This document shows positions 44,087 to 55,009 of a stretch of 64,000 nt of DNA, piece after piece. Location: contig NW_024609857.1 in the NCBI RefSeq assembly GCF_016920785.2, forward strand, positions 189,175,027 through 189,239,026, given 5' to 3'. Made by a program: the position numbers and the translations under genes. This stretch comes from Ixodes scapularis (taxonomy: Eukaryota; Arthropoda; Arachnida; Ixodida; Ixodidae). The stretch's first letter is position 1. Each line of letters starts with the position of its first letter. The notes below the pieces were generated by a model. The model worked only from the letters and a program-made list of their open reading frames with translations, made no database searches and was not told the DNA's origin.

Positions 44087-45286
44087 GTGTTGTACGCGTT
44101 CCTTAGAAAAAGGAACAATAACTCGTTCCTCGTTCCTTTACATTTCTGGAACTCGTTCCTGCTACACGTTTCATATGTGAAAAAGAAACTCGTTCCCAAT
44201 ACATTAAAAAAAATGGAAAGCATCTTTACATATAGGTTACATTTGTATTTCCATATTTAATTAAATCGAGCAAAGCTTCTCTTTTTATTCATCCCAACAA
44301 ATGACAACATGCCATTTTGAATGCCGTGATGGAAACGCACCAGCAGAAGAAAACGATTGGAAGCAGAGTTTCATTTGTTGATATACTATTCACCTTTAAA
44401 AATCTCAACTTTTAACTATATTCATGTTTGTGGTGGGCGACTTGGACGAGCCAAGTGTACTGTTATCCCACGCCGCAAGAGCGTTTTACGACAACTTCAC
44501 ACGTTTCAATCTACAAAGTCCCTTGTTGGACCTTAACAACAGTTGCTTCTCGAAGTCGCTGCCCGCAAGACGAGCAAGTGAAGACGAAAGTAGGGCCTTT
44601 TGAAGTTCAGTCTTGGAAACTACAAGTCCTTCTTCCTGAAGGTTAGATTCGCTGTTCAGTTTGAAGGTGGGGGACAAGGGGAGAAGAAATAAAGGTTATC
44701 GTCTGTGTATCTTTTAAGCGTCCAATGTTCGGGATACAAGGTGCGTTCTATGGCAGGTAACCTGTTCGTTTGTTGTAACTGTACGTCTTTTTCTGGAAGT
44801 TCAGTGATGGCTCCAGTCGGCCTTAAATTTCTGGGTGTATCAGGATTTGTGGAAGGAAAGAATGTAGCTGAGTTTGAAACGTCCCTCTTTCTGTGTCTTC
44901 TCCTTCGACTAAAAGCTTTCATTTTTGTGCCGCAGTCTCGGGCACTAAAAAAGAATTAATGTCCACCAGCTCCCCTGCACCTGACTCTTACCAAGCGGGG
45001 GCCCCACAAAATAAACCCTACGATAAGTAACCACAAAGTTAACGATATCCTGTTCTTCCTAAAGACATTGTTTTTGTGCTGTTAGAATTTACCTTTTAAA
45101 AATAAAATAAAAATTACCCCACAGGACAAAAAAGAAACGCCGTTCCTCTTTCCGTTCCAATAAAAATGTAACGAGTTTCCGTTCCAATTTTACCCATGTC
45201 AAATAGAACGGCGGCGTTGCTTCGTTCTTCCTAAAAGGAACGCGTTCAAGAAACGCCGTTCCTTGCAATGCCGTTCCGTACAACAC
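44087..45286. mobile_element. 1.2-kb TIR element with GTTCC/GGAAC-rich ends
   Basis: It starts GTGTTGTACGCGTTCCTTAG and ends CCGTTCCGTACAACAC. Both subterminal regions are packed with GTTCC/GGAAC words (CTCGTTCCTCGTTCC; CGCGTTCAAGAAACGCCGTTCC). The GTGTTGTACG terminus recalls the TTGTACCGTACG boundary of the GTAATC modules, suggesting a related transposon group. No clear target duplication was found. Confidence 0.65.
44486..44922 (-). pseudogene. Unrecognised coding-like segments inside the TIR element
   Basis: Two minus-strand frames abut: 44922-44656 (88 codons, with ELPEKDVQLQQTNRLPAIER and RTLYPEHWTLKRYTDDNLYF) and 44677-44486 (63 codons, with KLNSESNLQEEGLVVSKTEL and SSLARLAGSDFEKQLLL). 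Their composition looks like real protein and they overlap in different frames, consistent with one frameshifted coding region. They could be a remnant of this element's own protein. I cannot name the family. Confidence 0.25.
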
Positions 45287-45295
45287 GAGTCAGTA

Positions 45296-45347
45296 GCGTG
45301 TCTACCCCTAACCGAAGGGTCGTGGGTCCGAATCCCGCCTAAAAATC
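45296..45347 (+). repeat. tRNA-like 3' half (SINE fragment)
   Basis: AGCGTGTCTACCCCTAACCG then AAGGGTCGTGGGTCCGAATCC: the second part has a B-box-like GGGTCCGAATCC and a T-arm. The A-box half is missing, at the point where the TIR element is inserted. tRNA-derived SINEs (for example Ruka) are known in ixodid ticks. Confidence 0.4.
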
Positions 45348-45797
45348 TTCATTTTGTTAAGGCCAATTAATTACTTTATAAAGTGAAATCATTTCAGACA
45401 TGCGGCGACTTTTAATTCGCATAGAATGTCATGATTTTTAATCACTTTCATTTCACGTGTGACGTCACGTTTCACATGGGCGTTGGGGGTTTCAATTCCC
45501 GATCGCGATGTCATGTGACTGTGACGACATATTCCTATTCACCAATCAGGATTTTCGCGTCACACCACCGACGCCGACTTTTTTGCCACGCCACCGAGGC
45601 CGGCTTTTCTGCGACACGAGCTCGTTAACGCTGTCGCGTTAGATATAGAACAAGAGAGTGAAGGCAACGTGGGAAACGTTGGCGCGAAAGGGTGAGATTT
45701 AAACAGACAGAATATAAGCGAGTTGAGGAAGAACACAAAGAGGTCGTTGGAACAGATTAACACAGTACGACCACTTTACAATTCATCTTCAAAAGCC

Positions 45798-46080
45798 ATA
45801 CAGCAGCGTAGAGCAGGTGGTACGAATACGCGCCCTGCAGAACGCAGGAACCCTGGTTTCAATCCCCACCCCTGCCCGTTTCGACCTGTATAGGCATTGC
45901 ACTTGCGTGCGATCCTCTATCTCTACTGCCCTTGCTAAATTTCTCATAGACATTATAAACCAGTGTCGCCGCAACACAAATGCAGACAGACCTCACGCTG
46001 TATAAAGAGGGACGACAATTTGGTCTGGTAATAATAAGCACAAAAAGCATATGAAGGCCCACTAAGTCAGGATTAATCAT
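45798..46080 (+). repeat. Possible tRNA-derived SINE
   Basis: The head CAGCAGCGTAGAGCAGGTGG resembles an A box, followed by an anticodon-arm-like CCTGCAGAACGCAGG and a B-box-like GGTTTCAATCC at 45854-45864. A tRNA-unrelated body extends to about 46080. No poly-A tail or TSD confirmed. Confidence 0.4.
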
Positions 46081-46107
46081 TATTAATCACAATCATCAAG
46101 GATTACC

Positions 46108-46160
46108 AATCGTCGCAACGGGGGTCAAACCCCGGACATTCCGATCGACCACCTGACGAC
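46108..46160 (-). repeat. tRNA-like B-box fragment
   Basis: On the minus strand GGTGGTCGATCGGAATGTCC is followed by GGGGTTTGACCCCCG, a T-arm-like stem with B-box character. No A box or complete cloverleaf is seen. Confidence 0.25.
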
Positions 46161-46879
46161 TTTGCTGGGCGCCACTAGGAGGATGCGAATGGGAGAGCTA
46201 GCTCCCGAAGTAAGTATGGCTCAAAGGAAACCTGCGGTAGCCGGTGCGCGCAACTGGCCTCCGAACGACGAAGCGCAGCTTTCTACGTGACCTCATGACG
46301 TCTCAGCTCCCGAACAAATTTAAACTTACCTCTAATATTCTGAATGAGGCGGAGAGTACAAAATTATGTGCGACGCCTTCAAAACCAACAAAAGCATTGC
46401 GTAAAATGAAGTGTCAAAATGCTAACAAGCGCATATTGCTCGCACGAAACATTCTAGGCTTCCCGAGCTTATCAGTATGATCGACAAGAATTCAATTTGA
46501 TTAAGAGCGACCGACTTCTCTCTGGCTAAGCACAGCAAAACTAATCTGGCGGACGCTCTAGACGCCTCACAACCAACCGTCTTAGTGAAACGTTACTGTA
46601 ATACCGTTTCGACTGCCGTCATTCCCGAAACCGAGGTGGACAAAAACTACAAACCCGCAGAGCCATCGACTTTTCACACCCACTCCATTCTTATCGTTGT
46701 TGTTGTTCTTTTGTATTGTAGGCAGCTCAGAAAAGGTAATAGCTGTCCAATACATTTTCTCCGCGGCGGTACGTTCCAAGCACGGTTCCGACACGGGGAG
46801 ACGTCGGCAACGGTATTACGGTAATGCTGTTTCTGATTCTGTCTCGTGAATAAAAACAAAACGAGACAGGACGAAAAAG

Positions 46880-47465
46880 TTGGCTTTTTTATACGAGCGA
46901 CGCGCACCGCCACCATTCATCAAGCCACACCTCCGGGCATCGAGTGTTTCATTCTCGACAGCGTTGCTTTTCCGCCCGAAAAGAAATGAAGAATCGAACG
47001 AAACCAGGAACGCCGCCTGGGGTCACTGGCGACATGGACGGCGGCGGTGGTGGCGAAGACGTCGCCCTTTCACCGAGGTCCTCGCCCTCTTCCCCGCGGC
47101 ATCGCAAAGGCCTTATAGCGTCTCGCCGGCGCGTCGCCTTCTGCCATCCTGGCGTCCCGGAATACTCGTGCCCGCGGAAACGAAGGAAAAGGGGCAAGGC
47201 TTCAAATCCAGGACTTGTCGCGTGGGGAGACATCGACCGGTGGAGGCGTTGAAACCGTCAGCCTGCTTGATGGCCTTTCCTGCGTCTGGCGGCGCGGAAG
47301 TGCTCGCCTTTCCTGTCTCCAATTGCGAAGGAGGAAGCAAATTCGCTCGTGGCGGGTAATGAGAAAAAACTTGATCTGCGTTTGGGTTTTCTTACTAGTT
47401 GTCTCTTGCTTGCTGCCATGCCAGGTGAAAGCCTGGATTTCAATCTGTTATTTTGTGACATGAGA
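46880..47465 (+). other. CpG-rich patch with possible first exon
   Basis: Two overlapping plus-strand ORFs (46880-47359 and 46944-47252). The second includes DMDGGGGGEDVALSPRSSPS and a basic CPRKRRKRGKAS stretch that could be an N-terminal disordered region. No confirmed splice donor or domain, and the strands are equally open. Confidence 0.2.
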
Positions 47466-47650
47466 CGCTGAATGATCTAGAAAAGAGCTGGATGACGTTA
47501 TCCAGACTGTGAATACTGTTAACATACTTCTGTTGTTTTTTTTACTATTAGAGCGTTGTGATACATATGAGAGGTCGTTTTCTCAGATGGAGAGCTTCCC
47601 AAGCGGGTGCTCAATTTCATTCTAGAATTCTCCAGGGTATTTTCTTTTTT

Positions 47651-48013
47651 AATGCGAAGGCATTAAATATCCTAAAAAGCAAAGCCGGCGGCGGCTGTAA
47701 CCGCAAAAAAAAAGAAGAACTTGAAAGAAATGTTAATTTTCCTATTGGCTAAGCGAAACGGCTCCAAGATAGCCATTGGCGGCCGCTTCACCAGAGCGCG
47801 TGGTCGGCCGCCACTCTCGTGGCAGGCGTTGCCGGATGGGGGTGGGGGCTGCGGCCACTTCTGCTCCTATCGATGGCAGCGCCTAAGGCATCGATATCGT
47901 CGGCGGCCGCAACCTCGGCAGTAGCGAAACCTGGCCGACCACGCAAGTTCACCGCGGACAAACCAAGGGAGCAGAAGAACGACATCCATGCTTTCGCATT
48001 CACAACTCATAAG
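47651..48013. mobile_element. Dispersed repeat with AATGCGAAGGC.. / ..CACAACTCATAAG ends, copy 2
   Basis: Starts AATGCGAAGGCATTAAATAT and ends TTTCGCATTCACAACTCATA + AG, the same termini as 25426-25885 but with a different 360-bp GC-rich interior containing GCGGCCGC motifs. Confidence 0.65.
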
Positions 48014-48014
48014 T

Positions 48015-48190
48015 ACACATATCAAAAATTGACCATATATAACCTGATATGGTGTATCTGCCAGATATAGCCTCATAATGCTAGATATAGTCTGATAGCC
48101 TTGGCCAAGTAAGAAAATCCCAGATCTCCCCTAAGTATGGAAATTCCAGATTTGGCCAGGCATATCAAAAGGACACAAGCCTGAAAACAG
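48015..48190. repeat. Degenerate GATATA-rich sequence
   Basis: Loose repetition of ACCATATATAACCTGATATG / CCAGATATAGCCTCATAATG-type words, resembling the 21-bp array at 48998. Too diverged to set a period. Confidence 0.4.
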
Positions 48191-48220
48191 CAGTTTATAT
48201 ATTTTTATTGTCCACAATTC

Positions 48221-48756
48221 TCCCAAGTGCCCCGGCTCGCACTCGAGGAATTATGGGAACGGTGATCTTTCAGCTCCCTAGTGATCGGCAATTTCGACCA
48301 ATTCCATGGTAACACAGTTCAAGTGTAATTGGTAGTTACTCTGAACAAGCGTCCCATAGAGCTGAAGGACCTGTCATATCATGTTTAAAATTTCTCGTCA
48401 ATGGCAGCGTTTATGATGCTTTGCATGCGATCCACCTTTCAACCTGGCTGAGGAGCAGAAATCTCTTACAATAATATGAGCGTCTTTGAAGCTGTACGAG
48501 AATGATAATAATGTAAGAGATATGTCTCCAGCTCATCCAGGTTGAAGGTTGGACAGAATGCACAGTACTGACATTGGCGAGAAATTTTAAAAGTGATATG
48601 ACAGGTACTTGGGTTTTATACGGCACTTGTTCAGGATGACTCCGAATTACACTCAAAACTGTGTAACCATGGAATTGATTGAAATTTCCAATTACCAGGC
48701 AGTTGAAGGAACACCGTTCTATGATTCCTCGAATACCAGCCGAGGCGCTTGGGGGA
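48221..48756. mobile_element. Fold-back element, arms ~250 bp
   Basis: TCCCAAGTGCCCCGGCTCGC at the left faces the reverse complement of CCAGCCGAGGCGCTTGGGGG at the right. The homology continues inward through AATTCCATGGTAACACAG, TGAACAAG, ACCTGTCATATCA and TTCAACCTGG to a centre near 48490. Arms show roughly 20% divergence by eye, so it is old. No ORF. Confidence 0.75.
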
Positions 48757-48825
48757 TTTCGCAAATTGTCTATTCGGGCGTAATGTTAACACTTAAAAAT
48801 AATTAGCTACATTGAAATCCTCGTG

Positions 48826-48896
48826 AATATTAGCACAAATGATCCCAAACTTGAGCTTGCCAAAGCTGAAGTTTGGGATTATTTGTGCTAATATTT
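48826..48896. repeat. 28-bp stem hairpin
   Basis: AATATTAGCACAAAT.GATCCCAAACTT is followed after a short loop by its reverse complement AAGTTTGGGAT.TATTTGTGCTAATATT. The stem has one or two bulges. It could be a tiny fold-back element. Confidence 0.8.
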
Positions 48897-48997
48897 AGCT
48901 CGCGAACAATGAGTCATTCACAATTTTCTAACAAAACACAATTTTTTTTACTTGTTTATTTAACTTTTTTTATATACCGAAAGCCGGCTGCGAGATG

Positions 48998-49136
48998 AAG
49001 CTGTATATACGCCAGATAACGAAGTATATACCTCAAATAAGGCTGTATATATGCCATATAAGTCTGTATATACGCCAGATTAGGCTATATATATTCCAGA
49101 TACAGCTTTATATTCGCCATATAAGGCTTTATATAC
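48998..49136 (+). repeat. 21-bp minisatellite, left part
   Basis: Units of the type AAGGCTGTATATACGCCAGAT repeat about six times at 21-bp spacing. The array is cut by the element at 49137 and continues at 50353. Confidence 0.85.
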
Positions 49137-50360
49137 TAGTTATGGGCCAAACGTTTGCCGAATCGAAACTTCGGTGCCGAATCTCGGGATTCGGCACGGC
49201 GGACTTTTCGCCAAACTTTTCTAAAGATTCTTCAAAGATTTCTCAAAAAAGCCTTGTTACCAGACCTAAAAGTTGATATATCGTTTTATCGTCCGAAAAA
49301 AAGTGTCTAGGTTTATTTTAAACGCATATTGATGCAGTTGTTACTAAATAAGGTGATATTCTACAAGATTATTGTATTCGTGTCATTTTTATATTGTTAC
49401 TGGTAATTTTAAAGTGACTTTGTGCAGAAGAACGGTGGCAACGGAGTTGGGCAGTAGGGGGCGCAGTCACGGTACACGAGTTTCGGTTTTCAGCCCTCAT
49501 CAGCGCAAACCTGCAAGTGTATGTTATTGAAAAAAAGGCAGTAGCACTGTGTTATATATTTCCTTCGCGAGTCACCGTTTCGTGCGCAAAAAACGAATGC
49601 AGCGGCTGTTGAGCCTTCACCAGAAGAGACAACCATTTGAGTCACTTGACGCCAGCTTTGCATGAAAGTGTGCGTCCCATATTCGCAACGTCTCGTTTTA
49701 ACTTTTAGTTTTAGAAACTAACATTTTAGAAAAGCTTAGAAAGATGGGAAGAGTTAGGAATGTGGTATGTGCAACGTCAAGCACGATGTTTTGTGTTCAG
49801 TTTTATGCGGAAAGGTGAAAACTGCAAAATAACGCTAATTGAAAGCAATATTTTGTTCTGTCACAAACGAGTTGTGAGCCGAAAACAGGATTGCTATAAC
49901 GGCGAGGAGTGCCTTACAGTACTTGTCAGTCGATGTTGCAACTACCTCGTTCCGTCAATGGAGAGATCAAATAAAAATCACGTTATCCCGAATATATCGT
50001 ATCATTAGTCACTTGCGCAGTGGACTGCGACATTTTTGCGTCCATTTCTGGTCGCTCTTTTGTTCTTGAGGCAGAGAATATTGAAGAGAACCACACTCAC
50101 AAAGGCTGACAAACACACAGTTACCACGTCGCCTACTCCGTACCTCGCCGTAACCGCTGGTAGCGCTACATTGTACGATGGTAACCGCACGAATGCACGG
50201 CGTCCATTTGCAATCCCTGGCCCCGTCGCGTTCTGGCGCGTGCGCAGGCGTTTGTCGAATTTTTGCCGAATTTTTGCCGAACTTTTCGTCAAATGTTGGG
50301 CATTTGCCGAACTTTGCCGAATTCGAAGTTCGGCAGATTCGGTCCATCACTAGTATATAC
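49129..50360. mobile_element. hAT-like non-autonomous element (49137-50352) with 8-bp TSD
   Basis: The element begins TAGTTATGGGCCAAA and ends TTCGGTCCATCACTA (TIR TAGTKATGGRCC). TTATATAC at 49129-49136 and GTATATAC at 50353-50360 are the target duplications (7 of 8 identical). Removing the element and one duplication restores the 21-bp register exactly (14 + 7 bp), which proves insertion into the array. Subterminal regions are rich in TTGCCGAA / TTCGGC words. The 1216-bp interior has no recognisable transposase. Confidence 0.9.
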
Positions 50361-50450
50361 GCCAGATAAGGCTCTACATGCTCCAAATAAGGCTGTATAT
50401 ACGCCTTATCTAATCATATAATGTTTGATATGGCCAGATACGCCCCAGAT
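50353..50450 (+). repeat. 21-bp minisatellite, right part
   Basis: GTATATACGCCAGATAAGGC continues the array interrupted at 49136. Units become diverged after 50415. Confidence 0.8.
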
Positions 50451-50639
50451 ATAAGTTTGAATATGGGACGCTCTTTCGGTTCTTTCCTTCTGTCCGTAAC
50501 CAGCAAAACCGCCAGGGGTTGTTGTAGATAGACCACGTGATCCCCGGTGCATCCACTCTGCGAAGAGGAGCTTCTTTAGATGTCGCAGTCCAGCGGCCGA
50601 TGGGCAAGAGCAACCGCGACGTGCCGAAGGGAGTGCGGC

Positions 50640-51132
50640 ACAACGTGAGATGTGCTTCCGCAAAGCTCGACAAAAAAAAGCAACAAGGAAGACAGTGAAA
50701 TGGATCGAGAACGGCAATTTCGGCTGTGACAGGATCCAGGCGCCAAGCGGGCGAAGGCGCCTCGCGAAACGGACGAGGTAACTTCAGCTACAACGCGAGC
50801 GAAACGCCAAGCAGGCGATACAGGTAGTGACAACGGAACGGCGGAAACGATGAGCAAAGATAAAAAGATACATGTTGGCCAAGAAGCACTTTGAGGAGTA
50901 TTTCCTCAACTGCTCGTTCGGCGTGGAGTCCAGCGTATGCTACGACCGGTCGCTCCGGTCGGACGTCAGTGCCGTGAAGGACCGCCACGCCGCACCTCTT
51001 TCAGAGGCGTTCTCCGACAAGGCGGTAGAGTTCGTGATGTGCGCAACGTGCAAGACAAGCGTCAACGTCAGTAAGATTCCCCCCTCTGACCCACGGCACG
51101 ACACAGCGCCAAATGCTATCTCATTTCAATGA
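50640..51132 (+). pseudogene. Helitron-type protein N-terminal remnant
   Basis: The frame 50872-51132 reads KKHFEEYFLNCSFGVESSVC..RSDVSAVKD, then EFVMCATCKTSVNVSKIPP. This follows the layout of the N-terminal Cys-rich region (F..FG..CSVCDRLW..., then CxTCK.S...GKIPP) that precedes the helicase domain of Helitron-associated proteins. The second Cys-X2-Cys is kept, the first is mutated (SSVCYDR). Upstream, 50640-50870 is basic and Arg/Lys-rich in the same frame with stops, as in those proteins. No helicase domain follows. Assignment rests on remembered motifs. Confidence 0.45.
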
Positions 51133-51273
51133 CAATCTGCGCAGCGATTTCGGCAACAATTGTTTTTGTCATACGTCGCTTTATGTGCTTTTCAGACGAA
51201 TGCTACCTGAGTAAATGTATTTTTTTACGTGTATTTTTTTACTCATAATGTGATTACCTTGCTCCAGACATAC

Positions 51274-51365
51274 AATAGTGGAGAACTGGCCTGATTTAAA
51301 TCACAATTTAAATTATAAATTAAATCACGACTTATTTCATAATTTAAATCGTGGTTTTTTTCAGA
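51274..51365. repeat. TTTAAAT-rich palindromic end
   Basis: GATTTAAATCACAATTTAAA followed by AATCACGACTTATTTCATAA and TTTAAATCGTGG: short inverted ATTTAAAT words typical of the terminus of an AT-rich DNA transposon. No partner end identified. Confidence 0.35.
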
Positions 51366-53034
51366 CCGGTTTTCTATCATTATTTCGATTATGTTCTTAC
51401 TGCAGAAATAATAGCTAAAATACTTTTTATTTACCGTTTGTTTATCATTTGAAGCGTTCTATATGCATTTCATTTTGTATTGAAGGGAAAGAATCATCCC
51501 GCAAGAAAGATTTTAGCGGGTTGAACACGAACAAAAAAGGTGCTCTTCTCGGCAAGTCAGAACGTCGAGCTTTTTTTGCTTGGTTCTTCTTTGTTCGTCA
51601 GGTACACGTAAATACTGAAATCAAATGAGAACATGCAAGAAAGAAGCGAAGACAAGAAATCCAATGCCCTATTGTAAACAAATCAGAAAGTAAAAAGCAT
51701 ATAGAACTTTTTCACCAGCTAATAAATTCGAGCTGCGTCTGATCTTGTATGGCTCAGTTTGCATCAGTTAAAAGCTTCTAATTAAACTCTACATTTAAGT
51801 TTCAACTTACAGTAGTTCTTTATTGCACATTTTATTCAGTCAGCGGACGGATTTATCAATATATCTACCATATTTAACCATACATGTAATACTAAGAATA
51901 ACTCTTTTCTAGATAGAGTGATTTCAATCAAATAATTTTGATTCGAAACAAAGAAGTTTGATTTATGTAAAACAAATCTGACATGTTTGATTAGTCATAT
52001 TTCTTGCCCTGTAGAACACAATAGTTTTGTATGTTCGTGTATGTATATGAAAAATATCCTAGTTCAGCGCAGACACAGTATGTTTATTTTCCGGGGCTTG
52101 ACGTCCCAAATATAAATTGCATAAATTAACTTCTTTTTTTTTTAGTACGTGGCAGCTTTACTAGAATTACTCAGTTGGGAAATTCTCATAAAGCCTGCTC
52201 TGAAAAAGTGGCACCGATCCGTACTCGAGAACAGAGCTAATGGCGATCGCAACGCTTCCGTTTTTCCCACAGCGGCCACTCAAGGAACTGCACGGCTGCT
52301 TGCGTTGATTTGGGAGTATCACATTCAATAGCGTCTCCTTTGACTGTTCTATATGAGATTTCATCGGCCATTTTCTGGGCGCCTAAACGTATATGGCGGA
52401 AGAGGTTTCAGGGATGCCAACCCTCGTCTCTCAAGCGGACGCACCGTGTATTACTTCCGAAATTAGGACTCGCCCAGGCCGGGACGCCCTACCTGCAATG
52501 ACCGGTGAGACATGGTTGTATACAAAGAATATTAACTCCAACACAAAACCTTGCGAATTAAAGTTTTTAGAAAACATCAAGCGCCTGTAATTTTGTACTA
52601 ATCTCCAACAAAATTTCCTACAAAAATATTTTTTTTTCTGTTCACATTTACGCAAAAACGTGCAATCTGGAAGCCCAAAGTGACCACAGTAAAGAAAGAA
52701 AAGATTAAAAGTGGCGCTGTTATCTTATTTAGCTCGGTCTCGGTGGACGCCAGCGGCCCAGGTTTCAACGGTTGGTTTCCCAAGTGAATGTTCTAGCAAC
52801 GTTGGTAGGTGGATATTAAACAAAAACTCGTCTACTGACCAATAAAGTAAATCATAAATGTTAAAAAATTTTGTAACATGGGTATTAGTATTCAGAGTGT
52901 AAAGGCAAACAAAACTTGACGCACCGAAAATTTAACTGAAACAAAATTTCCATGATGTGCTTTTTCTATGATCAAAGGTTACCCCAAAACTAAATGCCAA
53001 TATGTTTTTTGGACAGTAATTGTTTTTTTTATTG
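51366..53034. other. No gene seen
   Basis: AT-rich DNA. TTTTCCGGGGCTTGACGTCC at 52088 resembles a 3' UTR remnant of tick LINEs (from memory). Otherwise nothing recognised. Confidence 0.35.
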
Positions 53035-53823
53035 GTATAGGATCCTTCCTTCTTCCGTAAACTCCACAATTAGGCTATTCGCCGACGACTGCGTGATTTA
53101 CCGAAAGATTATGACTAATGACGATTCAACTCTACTCCAAGACGATTTATATACTATATCTTCCTGGTGCTCTATGTGGCAGATGAACATAAACGCTCGC
53201 AAATGTAAACAAATGTCCATCACTAAGTCTTCCACAGTAACACAATCACAATATTCATTGTTATCACAACAACTGGAACATGTAACATCGTATAAGTACT
53301 TGGGAATACATTTAACAAACACTCTATCATGGAACGACCACATTGAATACATTACAAGCAGTGCCTTGAAAACGCTTGGCTTCTTGCGACGAACATTATA
53401 TCTTGCCCCACCTAAAACAAAACTGTCCGCATACAATACAATAGTCCTTCCCAAATTAGAGTATGCATGCACCATTTGGAACCCTCAGCAAACTTACCTT
53501 CTTCAAGGACTGGAATCTGTCCAAAACAATGTAGTAAGATTTATATGCAAGAACTACTCACCGGAAACTAATGTCTCGGCCTTAAAAACTAGGAATAATC
53601 TCTCTCCTCTTGAACTAAGACGTAAAAAACTCGGCTCTGTTTTTTTCATAGCATCTATTACAGCGATTCGCCTTTTAAATCAGTGTATTGCCGCCCTGCC
53701 AGTTTTACATCGCCATTGTCGGAAAGTAGAACCATTCTTGAGTCGCACTAACACTTTCCTTTTCTCCCATTTATTACCTTGTGTCAGAAACTAGAATGCA
53801 TTACCTGATCCAATTGGTTTACT
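53035..53823 (+). pseudogene. CR1/L2-like LINE RT fragment, 5' part of a split element
   Basis: The frame opens within the RT (LPSSVNSTIRLFADDCVIYR), keeps the FADD active site, YKYLGIHLTN, and KLEYACTIWNPQQTYLLQGL, and is close in layout to the LINE at 16936-19743. It breaks down after about residue 205 by frameshift, and an in-frame stop follows RN before NALPDPI at about 53793. The C-terminus and 3' UTR resume at 55010 beyond an inserted second LINE. The 5' end is truncated before the RT palm. Confidence 0.85.
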
Positions 53824-55009
53824 GAAAATCATATATTTGTGAATTCAAAAAAGACAAAATTAATGTGTTCTAGAAATCCCCACAAGCCTGTTTTATTGAA
53901 TCGTTCTGTATTCCTTCCTGGAAACAAAGGGGTGCAGGATACTGAATTGAAATATGAGGCTAGCGCTAAATATCTTGGACTAAATTTCGATGAACATATG
54001 ACTTTGGAATGTCACATTGACTGCAGTAAAAAAAAGATTAAGAACTGTCTCATCATTTATATATCGTATTGGTACTTCAGCATGTGCTCAAGTAAATAAA
54101 AATATTTATTGTGCTTTAGGAGAGTCCATACTGAGATATGGCATTTTGATTTATGGATCCAGCTCCAATAACAAATTACAAACCGTAGATAAACTAATAT
54201 ATAGGATAGTAAACAATATGGCATATGGTACACAGGTTCCATACTTAGACCTCATCAACAAACTCCAAGCACTTAATATAATGCCATTGAATATTTTATT
54301 TAAATATATAGCTATAATAACAAATTATTTCTCTAGAACAGAATACAAACATCCGTACAAAAAAGGCCTTTCAGAAATATAGACAGATATCATTTTCCAA
54401 GAATAAACACGCATAACGGAAAAAGAATGAGAAGTTTTTATGTCCCTTATATATTCAATAAGATACCAGAAGAACTCATTAGTTTAGACTCTTTAAAAGA
54501 AGTTAAGAACAAATTTAGAGCATGGTGTTTGTAAAATCAGATGTAAAAATTTTTTTAATAAACAGAGATGTTCGCTTTATAAATTACTTCACCTTATCTG
54601 TGTAGTCTAAATCTGTTGTTTTGCGACGCAGAATTGTTTTGTTCTAAATGCTCACGGTTAAAAGTTGTTGATTTTACTGTTTGGTTCTTATAAAAAGAAA
54701 ACGTTCCCGTTTTTTTCGGTGGGCGTGATATTTTGTATGTCAACTATTTGGTTTTGATAATGAGAAAACAAGATATCACTTTTTTTTTCTTTTTTTTTAT
54801 GTATATCTCCAAAGGAGTGGACTTGTTATTGATGCATTTTTTTTGTGTGTGTTTTATTTGCTTTTTAACGCAAACGGCAGCGTTGTATAAATAACTATTC
54901 GCGGCATGCCGGGCCACGTCGTACAAGCCTTTAGGCTTTGACGGACCCGATTTTCGGTATTGTAAAAAAAAAAAGACCAATGAAAATTATTATTATTATT
55001 ATTATTATC
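53812..55009 (+). pseudogene. Second LINE (different lineage), inserted into the first, 5'-truncated
   Basis: It starts in the RT thumb region (WFTENHIFVNSKKTKLMCSR), with KYLGLNFDEHMTLECHID. A frame change near 54020 leads to KKRLRTVSSFIYRIGTSACA, GESILRYGILIYGSSS and a C-terminal YVPYIFNKIPEELISL ending near 54532. The 3' UTR contains AAGCC-TTTA-GGCTT (54925-54938) and ends in (ATT)n at 54985-55009. Candidate target words ATTGGTTTACTGA (53811) and ATTGGTACTGA (55011) flank it. Confidence 0.8.

Larger units (their letters stand above)
44053..45640. mobile_element. Outer repeat bounded by AACGCGATAGCGTTA inverted ends
   Basis: AACGCGATAGCGTTATCG at 44053-44070 and the reverse complement of 45623-45640 (AACGCGACAGCGTTAACG) match at 16 of 18 positions. 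The interior holds a tRNA-like segment at 45296-45347 and is split by the element at 44087-45286. Boundaries are inferred from the inverted repeat only. Confidence 0.45.
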
